64,000 nucleotides of DNA from Bradyrhizobium nivariense (lineage in GTDB: Bacteria > Pseudomonadota > Alphaproteobacteria > Rhizobiales > Xanthobacteraceae). The stretch spans positions 248,001 through 312,000 of the forward strand of contig NZ_JARVWW010000004.1 in assembly GCF_029846715.1 (NCBI RefSeq), given 5' to 3'. The notes under the pieces are model-generated. The model worked only from the letters and a program-made list of their open reading frames with translations. It did not search any database and was not told the DNA's origin. A program made the translations under genes and the position numbers. Positions 55,181 to 63,637 of this stretch are shown in pieces (the stretch's first letter is position 1; the number at the start of each line of letters is the position of its first letter).

Positions 55181-56479
55181 ATGGCCGACGACAAGCCTGA
55201 AGACGCAGGATTGGCTCCCGAGTCCAGCCGTGCCAAGCGCACCCCGCCCACCATCGACCTCGAGGCAACCGAAGTCTCGACCCAGCCGCAGGAGGCGGCG
55301 GGCGAGCCGGAGGCTCAGGCGGCGACCGAACAGGCCGCGCATGAGCAGGCCAAGTCCGATGAGGCCAAGTCCGAAGAGGGCAAGTCCGAAGAGGCCAAGT
55401 CTCAAGAGGCCAAGTCTCAAGAAGCGAAGTCTCAAGAAGCGAAGTCCGAAGAAGCCAACGCCGAGCCGCAGCCCGAACCTGCCGAGAAGCGGTCTTCCGT
55501 TGCGGCCGCGTCCGTATCGCCGTCGATTTCACCTTGGGTTATCGCTCCGTTCTCTGGCGCGGTCGCAGCCGCAATTGTGATCGCGGTCGGCTGGATGCTG
55601 GGCTGGCCTGCAGTGCAGGCCCCGCCGGCCGCTCCGCAAGTGACGGGCGCAACGGTCGATGGGCTGAGCGGGCGTGTTGCCGCGGTCGAAGCCAAGGCGG
55701 GCAAGCCTGCCGCCGATCCGGCCATGGTGGCGCGGATCGATGCGCTCGAGAAATCCGCAACTGGCCTGCGCAGCGACATCGCCAATCTGCGCGCGCAGTC
55801 CGACAAGACCGCGGGCGCCCTGAACGACGCGAAATCGGCGCCGCGCGCCGCCGCGCCCGATCTTGCCGCTCTCAACGATCGTATCGCGCAGCTCGAGCGT
55901 GCCACCAAGACCGAACGTGCCGAACTCGCGCAGCAGAGCGAGAAGATCGCCGACGCCAGGACGATGGACGACAAGCCGCTGCGCCATGTGGTGGCGGCGG
56001 CCCTGCTCGAGGTCGCCGTTCGCCACGGGGACGCTTACGAGTCGCAGCTCGCCGCGGCGCGGTCGCTGGCAGCAAAGCCCGATATGCTGAAGCCGCTCGA
56101 CACCTTTGCATCGTCAGGCATCCCGACGCCGGTCGCGCTGAGTCGCGAGCTCCTCAACATCGTGCCAAAATTGTCGCCGCCGGCGGAAGCCCCGGCCAGC
56201 GGCACCGGCATCGTCGAGCGTCTCCAGGCGGGGGCGTCAAAACTCGTTCGCATCGAGCGCACCGACGGGGTCGGCAATGATCGCGGCGCCATCGTCGCGC
56301 GGGTGACAGCCGCAGCGCTTCGCAACGATTTCGTGGAAGCGCGGCGTGAGCTGAAGACGCTGCCCGAAGCCGATCGTGCACCGGCGCAGGTCTGGCTCGA
56401 CAAGGCCGATGCCCGTGACGCAGCGCTCGCCGCCTCACGCAAATTCGCCGACGGCGCCATGGCCGATCTCGTCAAGTAA
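55181..56479 (+). CDS. Mic60/mitofilin-family inner membrane protein (COG4223)
   Basis: 432 residues from ATG 55181. A hydrophilic N-terminus contains seven AKSEE/AKSQE-type repeats (residues 57-91). One membrane segment follows (ISPWVIAPFSGAVAAAIVIA, about 110-135), then a coiled coil (VEAKAGKPAADPAMVARIDA to ERAELAQQSEKIADARTMDD) and a C-terminal mitofilin-like domain (about 265-432). Alphaproteobacterial Mic60 bends membranes and is the relative of the mitochondrial cristae organiser. The position between hemD and hemY is the conserved context for this protein. Confidence 0.88.
   Translation: MADDKPEDAGLAPESSRAKRTPPTIDLEATEVSTQPQEAAGEPEAQAATEQAAHEQAKSDEAKSEEGKSEEAKSQEAKSQEAKSQEAKSEEANAEPQPEPAEKRSSVAAASVSPSISPWVIAPFSGAVAAAIVIAVGWMLGWPAVQAPPAAPQVTGATVDGLSGRVAAVEAKAGKPAADPAMVARIDALEKSATGLRSDIANLRAQSDKTAGALNDAKSAPRAAAPDLAALNDRIAQLERATKTERAELAQQSEKIADARTMDDKPLRHVVAAALLEVAVRHGDAYESQLAAARSLAAKPDMLKPLDTFASSGIPTPVALSRELLNIVPKLSPPAEAPASGTGIVERLQAGASKLVRIERTDGVGNDRGAIVARVTAAALRNDFVEARRELKTLPEADRAPAQVWLDKADARDAALAASRKFADGAMADLVK
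55349..55453 (+). repeat. 7 x 15-bp in-frame tandem repeat in the mic60 gene
   Basis: Seven 15-mers of the type GCCAAGTCCGAAGAG, the last four drifting toward GCGAAGTCTCAAGAA. They encode (A/G)KS(D/E/Q)E pentapeptides in the region ahead of the membrane anchor. Confidence 0.92.
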
Positions 56480-56518
56480 TAAAGGTTCGCGCAATAATCA
56501 GCGCGTATAGGGATCGTC

Positions 56519-58270
56519 ATGCTTCGCATCGTCCTCTTCCTCGTTCTGATCGCGTTGGCGGCGGCCGGCGCGGCCTGGGTTGCCGACCAGCCCGGCGACC
56601 TCGTCCTGACCGCGGGCGCTTTCCGCGCCACAACGACGCTTCCCAGGTTCGTGTTCTTGCTTGGCCTCTTTGCCGCGGCAGTCGTGCTGGTCTGGAGTCT
56701 GCTGACGATGACCTGGCGTGCGCCTGGGCGTCTGCGGCGCCGTCGTCATGAGAAGCGTCACGCCCGCGGCCGTCACGCCATCACCCACGGCCTGCTTGCG
56801 ATCGGCCATGGCGATACCGCGCTTGCCCGTCGCCACGCCGATACCGCGCGGCGGCTGGCCACAAACGATCCGCTCGCGCTTCTCTTGCATGCGCAATCGG
56901 CCCAGCTCGAGGGCAATCGCGACGAGGCGCAGCGCGTCTTCCGTGCCATGGCCGGGCGCGAGGACACGCGCCTGCTCGGCCTTCGCGGCCTGTTCATCGA
57001 GGCGCAGCGCGCCGACGATGCGGTCGGCGCGGTGATGATCGCCGAGGAAGCGATCAAGCTGTCGCCGTCCTCGACCTGGGCCTCGCATGCGGTGCTCGGC
57101 TTCCGCTGCGCGCGCGGTGACTGGAGCGGCGCGCTCGCGATTCTCGATTCGAATCTGTCCGCGGGCCTGATCGACAAGCAGGCCTATCGTCGCCAGCGCG
57201 GTGTGCTGCTCGCCGCACGCGCGCTGGAATTGGAGAAGATGGACCGCGACGTCGCGCGCGAGAGCGTGATGGAGGCGATCAAGCTCGCGCCGACCCTGGT
57301 CCCGGCCGCGGTGCTCGCCGCAAAATTCGAGAGCGAGGCGCATCAGGTGCGCCGCGCTATGAAGCTGGTGGAAGCCGCCTGGCTCGCCAATCCGCATCCT
57401 GATCTTGCGGATGCCTATGCGCATGTGAAGCTCGGCGATTCCGCGCGGCAGCGCTTGCAGCGGGTCGAGACGCTTGCCGCCAAGATTCCTGCCGACAAGG
57501 CTGGCCATGTCGAGGGCCAGCTGGCGATCGCGCGCGCCGCGATCGATGCGTCCGAGTTCGCCCGTGCGCGCAAGGTGCTGTCGCCTTACGTCAACGACCC
57601 GACCCAGCGCGTGGCGCTGCTGATGGCCGAGATCGAGCGCACCGAGCATGGTGACGGTGGCCGGGCCCGTGCCTGGACCTTGCGCGCGGTGCGCGCCCGC
57701 CATGATCCGGCCTGGACCGCGGACGGTTATGTCAGCGACCGCTGGCGTCCGGTGTCCCCGGTCACCGGCCGCCTTGACGCGTTCCAGTGGCAGACGCCGG
57801 TCGCGAGTCTTCCTTCCGGCAAGGGCGACATGATCGAATCCTCGGCGTTCGAGGAAGCCATGCTGGCGGCCCCGCCGCCGAAGCGGGTGACGGCGGTCCC
57901 GAGCGAAAGCCCGGCGGAACTGCTTGTAAGGGCGCCAGCTGCGGTGGCGGCCTCTCAGGACAATTCGCCCCCCGAGGAGGCCAAGGAGGACGCCAAGGAA
58001 GAGCCGGTGGTCACGCCCGCCGAGCCGGTCAAACCGGCCCCTGAGATCGCCGAATCATCGCCGGCGGCGGCAACGCCGGTGTTCCGGACTCGCGCCGACC
58101 TCGGCAAGCCGGCCCCAGCGCCTATTCCCGCCGTCATCCCGATCGTCCGCGCCCCGGATGATCCCGGGATCGATGACGAGGGCCCGAGCGATGAATTTAC
58201 GGAACAAATCGGCACGCCCAAGGCCCAGGCCGGCGGCTGGCGCGGATTCTGGTCTCGCTGGGGCGGGTGA
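56519..58270 (+). CDS. hemY: HemY-family TPR membrane protein
   Basis: 583 residues from ATG 56519, 39 nt after mic60. Two membrane helices (VLFLVLIALAAAGAAWVADQ; FVFLLGLFAAAVVLVWSLLT) precede the HemY_N domain and TPR helices (RRLATNDPLALLLHAQSAQL, YVNDPTQRVALLMAEIERTE), up to about residue 420. The last ~160 residues are Pro/Ala/Glu-rich and disordered. In E. coli HemY is needed for normal heme synthesis but is not protoporphyrinogen oxidase. The hemD-mic60-hemY order suggests a membrane scaffold linked to tetrapyrrole synthesis. Confidence 0.92.
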   Translation: MLRIVLFLVLIALAAAGAAWVADQPGDLVLTAGAFRATTTLPRFVFLLGLFAAAVVLVWSLLTMTWRAPGRLRRRRHEKRHARGRHAITHGLLAIGHGDTALARRHADTARRLATNDPLALLLHAQSAQLEGNRDEAQRVFRAMAGREDTRLLGLRGLFIEAQRADDAVGAVMIAEEAIKLSPSSTWASHAVLGFRCARGDWSGALAILDSNLSAGLIDKQAYRRQRGVLLAARALELEKMDRDVARESVMEAIKLAPTLVPAAVLAAKFESEAHQVRRAMKLVEAAWLANPHPDLADAYAHVKLGDSARQRLQRVETLAAKIPADKAGHVEGQLAIARAAIDASEFARARKVLSPYVNDPTQRVALLMAEIERTEHGDGGRARAWTLRAVRARHDPAWTADGYVSDRWRPVSPVTGRLDAFQWQTPVASLPSGKGDMIESSAFEEAMLAAPPPKRVTAVPSESPAELLVRAPAAVAASQDNSPPEEAKEDAKEEPVVTPAEPVKPAPEIAESSPAAATPVFRTRADLGKPAPAPIPAVIPIVRAPDDPGIDDEGPSDEFTEQIGTPKAQAGGWRGFWSRWGG

Positions 58271-58370
58271 GGGGCATTTCGAAGCCGGCTCCACCTTGCC
58301 AATTCGGGCCATGCCCGATATCACGAGCGCGCGTATCGGGACCGGCCTCGCGCGGGCCCCGGCAGGGTTC

Positions 58371-58446
58371 GCCGCAATAGCTCAGTTGGTAGAGCACGTC
58401 ATTCGTAATGACGGGGTCGGGGGTTCGAATCCCTCTTGCGGCACCA
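58371..58446 (+). tRNA. tRNA-Thr (anticodon CGT)
   Basis: A 76-nt cloverleaf. Acceptor GCCGCAA pairs with TTGCGGC, followed by A and encoded CCA. The D-arm is AGCTC...GAGC, the anticodon stem GTCAT/ATGAC encloses TTCGTAA, and the T-loop is GGTTCGAATCC. Confidence 0.97.
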
Positions 58447-58611
58447 GCGCCTTGATCCCAAGCATCCTTGAGACAGCTTGCGCCCGCGATTTCGCGGCAC
58501 CTCTGGTGTCGTTACTTCGCGCCCGCGTGCCGCCTGCCTTGGCTACCTGCCTTGGATTGACAGCGCCTCCGGAGAGCCGCAACTACAGGCAACGCGGGGG
58601 CGCGAGGCAGC

Positions 58612-60978
58612 ATGCACGATATCCTGGTGGTTGGGCTCGTCGCGCTGACGTGCGGCGCCATTGGTCTTCCGTTCTCCCTGCTTCTGCCGTCTGACCATTT
58701 TGCTGTGCGCTGGGCGCTCGCGCCTCCGCTTGGCTTCGGCCTCCTCGCCGCCGGAACCGCGGTCCTGTATCTCTCCGGCGTCGCTCCGCGGGTGACGCTG
58801 CCCGCGATGGCAATCGCCGGTCTTGTCATTGCCGCTGCAATGCGCTTCCCGGCGCTGCGTCGGCGGCCCAAGCCATCGTCCGGACGATGGCTTGCGATGG
58901 TGATAGCGGTCGCGGCTATTGCGATGATTTGTCTTGCTCCCGGCTGGACCGGAGGCGCGCGCTTTCGCGTTTTCCAGGCCAACGTCTACGATCACATGTT
59001 GTACGTAGGCTCCTCGGTTTCGTATCGCGTGCTCGACTACGCAACCCTGGCCGTCCAGGGCGCGGACGAGGCGAAGTCCAATCCAATTTCAGTGATGGCG
59101 CTGTGGTTCGTCGACTATCGCGGCGCCGTGTCGATGATACATGCGGCAATCGCCGCCATCAGTCGCGGCGACGTCGTCGATTGCACCTATCCGTATATGG
59201 TCGGCATGCAGCTCAACATGCTGTTTGCGGCGCTGTTCGTCTTTGTCAACGCGCTCTCGATGCGGCGCTGGCTGGCATTTGCGTGCGCCGCGGCGCTTAC
59301 GATCGGATTCTTCGAGCAGTACGTACTCGATATCAATGCCTGGTCGCAACTTGCGACGCAGCCGATCTTCCTGCTTCTCCTCGCATTCGTCGCGTTCGCC
59401 TTCGATCGCAGTCGCTTTGGGCAGACGCCTGGTTCGATCATGCGGCTGGGAGCCATCTTTGCAGCGCTGATGACAGGCGCGTTCTTTCTCTATCCGGAAT
59501 CGCTGACGATTTATGGTCCCGCCGCGGCTGTTGCGGTCGCGATGGGCTGCTGGCATCGCGCATCGTGCAAAGCCTTGCCTGTGGCTGCGTCAGGCTTGGC
59601 AGCAGGTGTGGGAATATCGCTGCTCGTGTGCATTCCCCTCTGGTCCGGCACGGTTGCCTATGTCGTTCGCCAACTAAGCCGTGCAGCCACCAACCCGCCC
59701 GACTGGTGGAAGTATTATCAGCGTTACCTGTTCGGCAGTGACGCGAACTTTGTCGATGTCATCGCCAGTCCCGACAGCCGCTTCGGAGAACTGGCGAACG
59801 CCTGGTTCTCATTGCCCATCGAATCCGCGCTCGCGGGTCTCGGCCTTTATGCGGTGCTGCCGTCCGCGGGCTGGCCTGCCGCGATCACGGTCGTGTGGAA
59901 ATTGCTGCTCTATGGCTTTCTGTTCGTGCTGTTGAGGGGCATCGCAAGGACGGCGTGGGCGTTCTGGCGCGCGGAGCCGGACGGAAGCGCCGCGCGGCTC
60001 CTGGCAGGCAGCATCGCCGGATGCCTCGTGCCGATCGCCATCCTCGCGGCCGGTCATGGCTGGGCCGCGGGCAAGGGCCTGGCCATGGCGACGCCGATGC
60101 TCTTCACTCTTGTGATTGCTCCCTTGGCTGCAAAGCGGTGGAATCCAGGCGCTGTTGCCGCCGTTGTTGTCGTCGTCGCTGTTCATCTCGGCCTTGGCAT
60201 ATTGCGGCCGCTGCTGGTGATGCAAGCGGCTGGCGCGGGTATTCCGGGTCTTCCGACCGCCGCCGCGCAGGTCAACGCGCAAAAGGCGACGTCTCTCGAC
60301 TGGGACTACAATCGTTTGTCCGCGGACATCAGGAGCTGCAACGGACTCGTCATCGAAGTTGCCAATCCAATGATGCACAATTTGCTGCGTCTGCTCGCAG
60401 TGGAGCTTCGGGTGCCCTGGGCGGCGGCGCGAATCATGTCCTGGCCCGACAGGGCGGGGCGGCCGTATTTTTCGGAGGGTTTTGAGAAGTTCGACTGTCT
60501 GGTCGCGTCCGGGCGGCTCACGGCCAATCCGGGGCAGCGGCTGATATCCGTGGCCACAGACCAGTCTTCGCGCGAATTCCTGGATGGGCAGCGCAATGTG
60601 CTTGAGGTCGGTACGGAAGCCCCGCCAGGGATCGCAACGCGCGGTCTTTTCGGCAAGGAAATGACCCCAGGGGGTGCGCTTCAATGGGCGTCGCCGAACG
60701 CGCGTCTCGAGATTCCGAACAAGCCGGTGACGCCGGCGCGCACGTTGAAGCTCGAATTGTGGCCCATGCCGATCTCCGGAAACGAATTCCTGGTCAAGAT
60801 CAACGGGCGCGAGATCTACAAGGATGTCGTGCCTGCGGGCCCCCTGTCATTTCCGTTGGATCGGTTTGCAAGCGACGAGACGCTCGTGGTCGAGTTGGAC
60901 ACCAATGCCGTCACGCATTTTCCGAGCGATCCTCGCGGCCTCGGTTTTGCGATCCGGGAGCTGAGTGTTCGCCGGTAG
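58612..60978 (+). CDS. Large polytopic membrane protein of unknown function
   Basis: 788 residues from ATG 58612 (GAGG about 5 nt upstream). About 12-14 hydrophobic segments fill residues 1-560, with a large loop early (FQANVYDHMLYVGSSVSYRV ... DYATLAVQGAD) that resembles the first extracytoplasmic loop of GT-C glycosyltransferases. The last ~220 residues are soluble, with beta-rich stretches such as TLKLELWPMPISGNEFLVKI and LSFPLDRFASDETLVVELDT. I do not recognise the family. Membrane topology plus a C-terminal beta domain would suit a polysaccharide- or lipid-linked sugar enzyme, which is only a guess. No glycan genes are adjacent. Confidence 0.8.
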   Translation: MHDILVVGLVALTCGAIGLPFSLLLPSDHFAVRWALAPPLGFGLLAAGTAVLYLSGVAPRVTLPAMAIAGLVIAAAMRFPALRRRPKPSSGRWLAMVIAVAAIAMICLAPGWTGGARFRVFQANVYDHMLYVGSSVSYRVLDYATLAVQGADEAKSNPISVMALWFVDYRGAVSMIHAAIAAISRGDVVDCTYPYMVGMQLNMLFAALFVFVNALSMRRWLAFACAAALTIGFFEQYVLDINAWSQLATQPIFLLLLAFVAFAFDRSRFGQTPGSIMRLGAIFAALMTGAFFLYPESLTIYGPAAAVAVAMGCWHRASCKALPVAASGLAAGVGISLLVCIPLWSGTVAYVVRQLSRAATNPPDWWKYYQRYLFGSDANFVDVIASPDSRFGELANAWFSLPIESALAGLGLYAVLPSAGWPAAITVVWKLLLYGFLFVLLRGIARTAWAFWRAEPDGSAARLLAGSIAGCLVPIAILAAGHGWAAGKGLAMATPMLFTLVIAPLAAKRWNPGAVAAVVVVVAVHLGLGILRPLLVMQAAGAGIPGLPTAAAQVNAQKATSLDWDYNRLSADIRSCNGLVIEVANPMMHNLLRLLAVELRVPWAAARIMSWPDRAGRPYFSEGFEKFDCLVASGRLTANPGQRLISVATDQSSREFLDGQRNVLEVGTEAPPGIATRGLFGKEMTPGGALQWASPNARLEIPNKPVTPARTLKLELWPMPISGNEFLVKINGREIYKDVVPAGPLSFPLDRFASDETLVVELDTNAVTHFPSDPRGLGFAIRELSVRR

Positions 60979-61083
60979 CGAAGGAACAGATGCGAGGGGA
61001 CGCCGCCGGCGTGATTCGCATCACATTACCCCAAGCGCGGTTACCCTAGTGTCCGGCTCACGCCAAACACGGGGAGACTTCAT

Positions 61084-61467
61084 ATGCGCAAGATCATTCT
61101 GGTGGCCGCGGCCATGGTCCTGGCCTCTGCATCTGCTCAGGCCAGCGGCCCGCGCAGCTTGTCGCTGGCCTCGACCAACGAGCAAGCCGCGGCTCCGCAA
61201 ACGACGGCGACAACGAGCGCACCGACGCAGGTGAGCGAAGCAGCGCCAGCCGCCGAAGCTCCGAAATATCTCGATCGCCCGCCGGCGGTTTCGCTCACGC
61301 CGCCTGCGGCGAGCGCGCCAACCACGACCACGACGACCTCGGCGCCCGCGACGACGACCCAACCTGTCGCGAAGACGACGGCCAAAGCAGACAAGCCGAA
61401 GCACAAGCGCAGCTGGACCGAAGGCCGCATCATCAGCGAGCTGCATCGCCACGGAATCTACTGGTAA
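61084..61467 (+). CDS. Secreted Ala/Thr/Pro-rich hypothetical protein
   Basis: 127 residues; GGGGAG 8 nt before the ATG. A signal peptide (MRKIILVAAAMVLASASAQA) is followed by a low-complexity T/A/P region (APTTTTTTSAPATTTQPVAK) and a basic, better ordered end (KHKRSWTEGRIISELHRHGI YW). Only this end is likely to be folded or to bind something. I do not recognise a family beyond similar short secreted proteins of Bradyrhizobium-type bacteria. Confidence 0.78.
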   Translation: MRKIILVAAAMVLASASAQASGPRSLSLASTNEQAAAPQTTATTSAPTQVSEAAPAAEAPKYLDRPPAVSLTPPAASAPTTTTTTSAPATTTQPVAKTTAKADKPKHKRSWTEGRIISELHRHGIYW

Positions 61468-61490
61468 GCGGTCATTGGTCCCAAAAAGCA

Positions 61491-61515
61491 CATGGCCGGG
61501 GCAAGCCCGGCCATG
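61491..61515. terminator. Hairpin between convergent genes
   Basis: Perfect 10-bp stem CATGGCCGGG/CCCGGCCATG around a 5-nt loop (GCAAG). It lies between the secreted protein and deacetylase stops; there is no T-run, so it could equally be a short repeat unit. Confidence 0.55.
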
Positions 61516-61545
61516 ACGCAACAGTTTTGGATCGGATCGGACGCG

Positions 61546-62586
61546 TTACTGCGAAACCGTCTGCACCACGCTCGCGATCGGACGCGCGCTCGAGGTCGGC
61601 ACCTTCAGGTCCTTCAGCAGTGCCTCGTCATAGTCCGGCAGCGTCTGGAAGGTCGTCTTGGCCTTCATCTGCACGATCTTGTAGCCGCCGGCCTTGAGCC
61701 GCGCGAGCAACGCCGGCATGGCTTCGCCGGTGTGCTTCTGGAAGTCGTGCATCAGGATGATGCCCTTGCCGAGCTTGTCGAGCCTGGTCATCACGGTCTC
61801 GATGATCTTCTCCGGCGTCGCGCCCTTCCTGAAGTCGAAGGAATCGATGTCGGTCGAGAACATCGCGACGTTGCGGGTGCCGAAATAGCTCACGATCGCC
61901 GGATTGTGCTGAAGCTGCGGGAAGCGGAAGAACGGTGCGGGGTTGGTGCCGAGCGCGAATTTCACCGCGCTAAAGCCCTTCTCGACCTCGTCCTTGGCCA
62001 TTTGCTCCGTCATCTTCTTGCCATTCAGGTTGACGTGCGACCAGGTGTGCGCGCCGACCGTATGCCCCTGGGCCAGCACCTGGCGCAGGATTTCCGGATG
62101 ATAAGTCGCATGCTTGCCGACCGAGAAGAACAGGCCCTTGGTGCATTCATCCGCAAGCGCCTTCAGCACGGCGGGCGTGTTCACTGGCCAGGGACCGTCG
62201 TCGAAGGTCAGCACGACTTCCTTGTCGGTGAGGAAGTCGAACTGCTTGAAATGGTCGAAGCCGAAGCCCGGGCCGCCGGTGGTGTCGATCTCGACCACGC
62301 GGGAGACGCCCAGCCCGTTGGGATTGGCGCAGGTCGATTTCTGCTGTGCCGGCATGGCTGGGGCTTGCGCCGGAGCGGGTGCCGGCTTGCCGACGAGCGC
62401 CGCTGTGGTCTCGACGTCATCCCGGGCGGCGAGCTTCGCCTGTGCCGGCAATTGATCGGCGGCACGGGCGGCCATTGTCTTGGGAGCGGCCTGATCGGCG
62501 CGCGAGGAATAATAAAACCAACCGCCGGCGGCGATCACGACCGCCGCAACTACACTGGCCAGCATCAGGCCCAACGCATTACGCAT
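61546..62586 (-). CDS. Polysaccharide deacetylase (NodB-homology) family protein
   Basis: 346 residues from ATG 62586 with GGAAAGAG upstream. One N-terminal membrane anchor or signal (LGLMLASVVAAVVIAAGGWF) is followed by a Pro/Ala linker and the NodB domain (about 130-310). The metal and catalytic motifs are TFDDGPW (Asp-Asp), GAHTWSHVNL (His-x3-His), FFRFPQL and, near the end, GIILMHDFQKHT (His). It would deacetylate a periplasmic glycan such as chitin-like or peptidoglycan sugars. It is not next to other nod genes, so it is not NodB itself. Confidence 0.92.
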   Translation of the reverse strand: MRNALGLMLASVVAAVVIAAGGWFYYSSRADQAAPKTMAARAADQLPAQAKLAARDDVETTAALVGKPAPAPAQAPAMPAQQKSTCANPNGLGVSRVVEIDTTGGPGFGFDHFKQFDFLTDKEVVLTFDDGPWPVNTPAVLKALADECTKGLFFSVGKHATYHPEILRQVLAQGHTVGAHTWSHVNLNGKKMTEQMAKDEVEKGFSAVKFALGTNPAPFFRFPQLQHNPAIVSYFGTRNVAMFSTDIDSFDFRKGATPEKIIETVMTRLDKLGKGIILMHDFQKHTGEAMPALLARLKAGGYKIVQMKAKTTFQTLPDYDEALLKDLKVPTSSARPIASVVQTVSQ

Positions 62587-62716
62587 CGCTACTCTTTCCA
62601 ATTACGCAACCAAACCTGCGGAATTTCCCGCTCGCCGAGCCATTAATGCGAAGGAACAGTTAACGTGACACCAACACGACAGCGGATGCGGAGGAATTTC
62701 AGTGAGGTGCGCCAAA

Positions 62717-62761
62717 GTGACCGAGATCACAGAGGGCGGCCCTCCCGTGACCGTCATCACA
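62717..62761 (+). promoter_or_regulatory. Two GTGA-N6-TCACA boxes (CRP/FNR-type)
   Basis: GTGACCGAGATCACA at 62717-62731 and GTGACCGTCATCACA at 62747-62761, 30 bp apart. Both fit the symmetric CRP/FNR-type site with GTGA half-sites. They end about 80 nt before the ATG of the small Cys-rich protein. Confidence 0.6.
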
Positions 62762-62839
62762 GTAGAAACTGTTTTGCTGGAGCATCGTAGTTCCCATCAA
62801 CAACGGGCCCGCTTCCAGCGGTGCCAATGGGAGCTTCAA

Positions 62840-63175
62840 ATGACCAAGTCTCTGAGTAAGTCTTTCTCCGCAAAATCCCTGACCAAGTCCCTGACTGACA
62901 AGATCCGCGACACCAGCCTGGCTCTGGGTTTTGCCGCCATCGTCTCGATCGCCTCGACCGGCTCGAGCTTCGCCTTTTCGTCCGAAGCGCAGCAGCAGTG
63001 CACCGGCGACGCCTTCCGTCTGTGCTCGTCAGAAATCCCCAACATCCCGAAGATCACGGCGTGCATGATGAAGCATCGTTCGGATCTGAGCGCCGGTTGC
63101 CGTGCGGTGATGGACAAGGACCTTGCCAAGGGCGGCGCGTCACGCAAGGTCGCTGACGCCCAGGACAGTCAGTAA
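62840..63175 (+). CDS. Secreted cysteine-rich small protein (GLG1-like Cys repeat)
   Basis: 111 residues from ATG 62840 with GGGAG 6 nt upstream. A KSLSKSFSAKSLTKSL-like basic repeat precedes the hydrophobic core (LALGFAAIVSIASTGSSFAF), so it is an unusually long signal peptide. The mature ~65 residues have four cysteines in CTGDAFRLC ... ITACMMKHRSDLSAGC, the Cys-rich repeat pattern also found in the gene at 63383-63598. The function is unknown; redox or copper/heme binding would be speculation. The stop region is tandemly repeated. Confidence 0.82.
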   Translation: MTKSLSKSFSAKSLTKSLTDKIRDTSLALGFAAIVSIASTGSSFAFSSEAQQQCTGDAFRLCSSEIPNIPKITACMMKHRSDLSAGCRAVMDKDLAKGGASRKVADAQDSQ

Positions 63176-63204
63176 AGAGACAGTCAGTAAGAGACAGTCA
63201 GTAA
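63164..63204 (+). repeat. Three-copy tandem duplication of the gene 3' end
   Basis: GACAGTCAGTAA occurs at 63164-63175 (including the stop codon), 63179-63190 and 63193-63204, separated by AGA and GA. The extra two copies carry no coding function. Confidence 0.92.
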
Positions 63205-63247
63205 CCGCAACGATAACATCGTTGCGTCGGTTCGCTCCCCGCGATGT

Positions 63248-63268
63248 GCCCCGGCGTCAGGCCGGGGC
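63248..63268. terminator. G+C-rich hairpin after the Cys-rich gene
   Basis: Stem GCCCCGGC/GCCGGGGC with a 5-nt loop, without a T-run. It could act as a terminator or be a short repeat unit. Confidence 0.5.
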
Positions 63269-63382
63269 CACGCGGCGGCGCCAATGAGCCTGCAAAGTCA
63301 GCTTGCCAACAAAGCCGTTGCGGCTCCGGGACCGTCGCACTAGCTTCGCCCGCACTTTCGTCCGGGCAAGAGGCATTACGCG

Positions 63383-63598
63383 ATGGCCAGATTTCTTTTC
63401 ATTGTTTGTTTGATTCTGTGCGCATCGGGTGCGTCCGCGCAACAGCAGCCCGGACACGACGCCTGTGCACGCGACGTCACGCGCTTCTGCCGTCCGGTGA
63501 TGAACAACGGCGATGGCGCCGTGCTCGCTTGTCTCAAGCAGAACCGTACCCGACTCACCAAAGGCTGCGAGAAGGTGCTGACGGATCACGGGCAGTAA
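63383..63598 (+). CDS. Secreted cysteine-rich small protein (GLG1-like Cys repeat, second)
   Basis: 71 residues from ATG 63383. Signal peptide MARFLFIVCLILCASGASAQ, then a ~50-residue mature part with CARDVTRFCRPVMNNGDGAV and LACLKQNRTRLTKGCEKVL. The four cysteines have the same spacing pattern as those of the upstream gene (C-x7-C, then A-C-x11-C in both), so the two proteins are paralogous. The role is unknown. Confidence 0.85.
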   Translation: MARFLFIVCLILCASGASAQQQPGHDACARDVTRFCRPVMNNGDGAVLACLKQNRTRLTKGCEKVLTDHGQ

Positions 63599-63637
63599 CC
63601 GCCTTCGCCGGAACGACGGCGGAGTGTTTGGCAAAAA

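Noticed and set aside
55349..55453. A possible CRISPR-like array
   Set aside because: Units are directly adjacent 15-mers without spacers and lie in frame within a gene.
61546..62586. nodB of a nodulation cluster
   Set aside because: It has the NodB-homology domain but is longer, is membrane-anchored and has no nodA/nodC partners.
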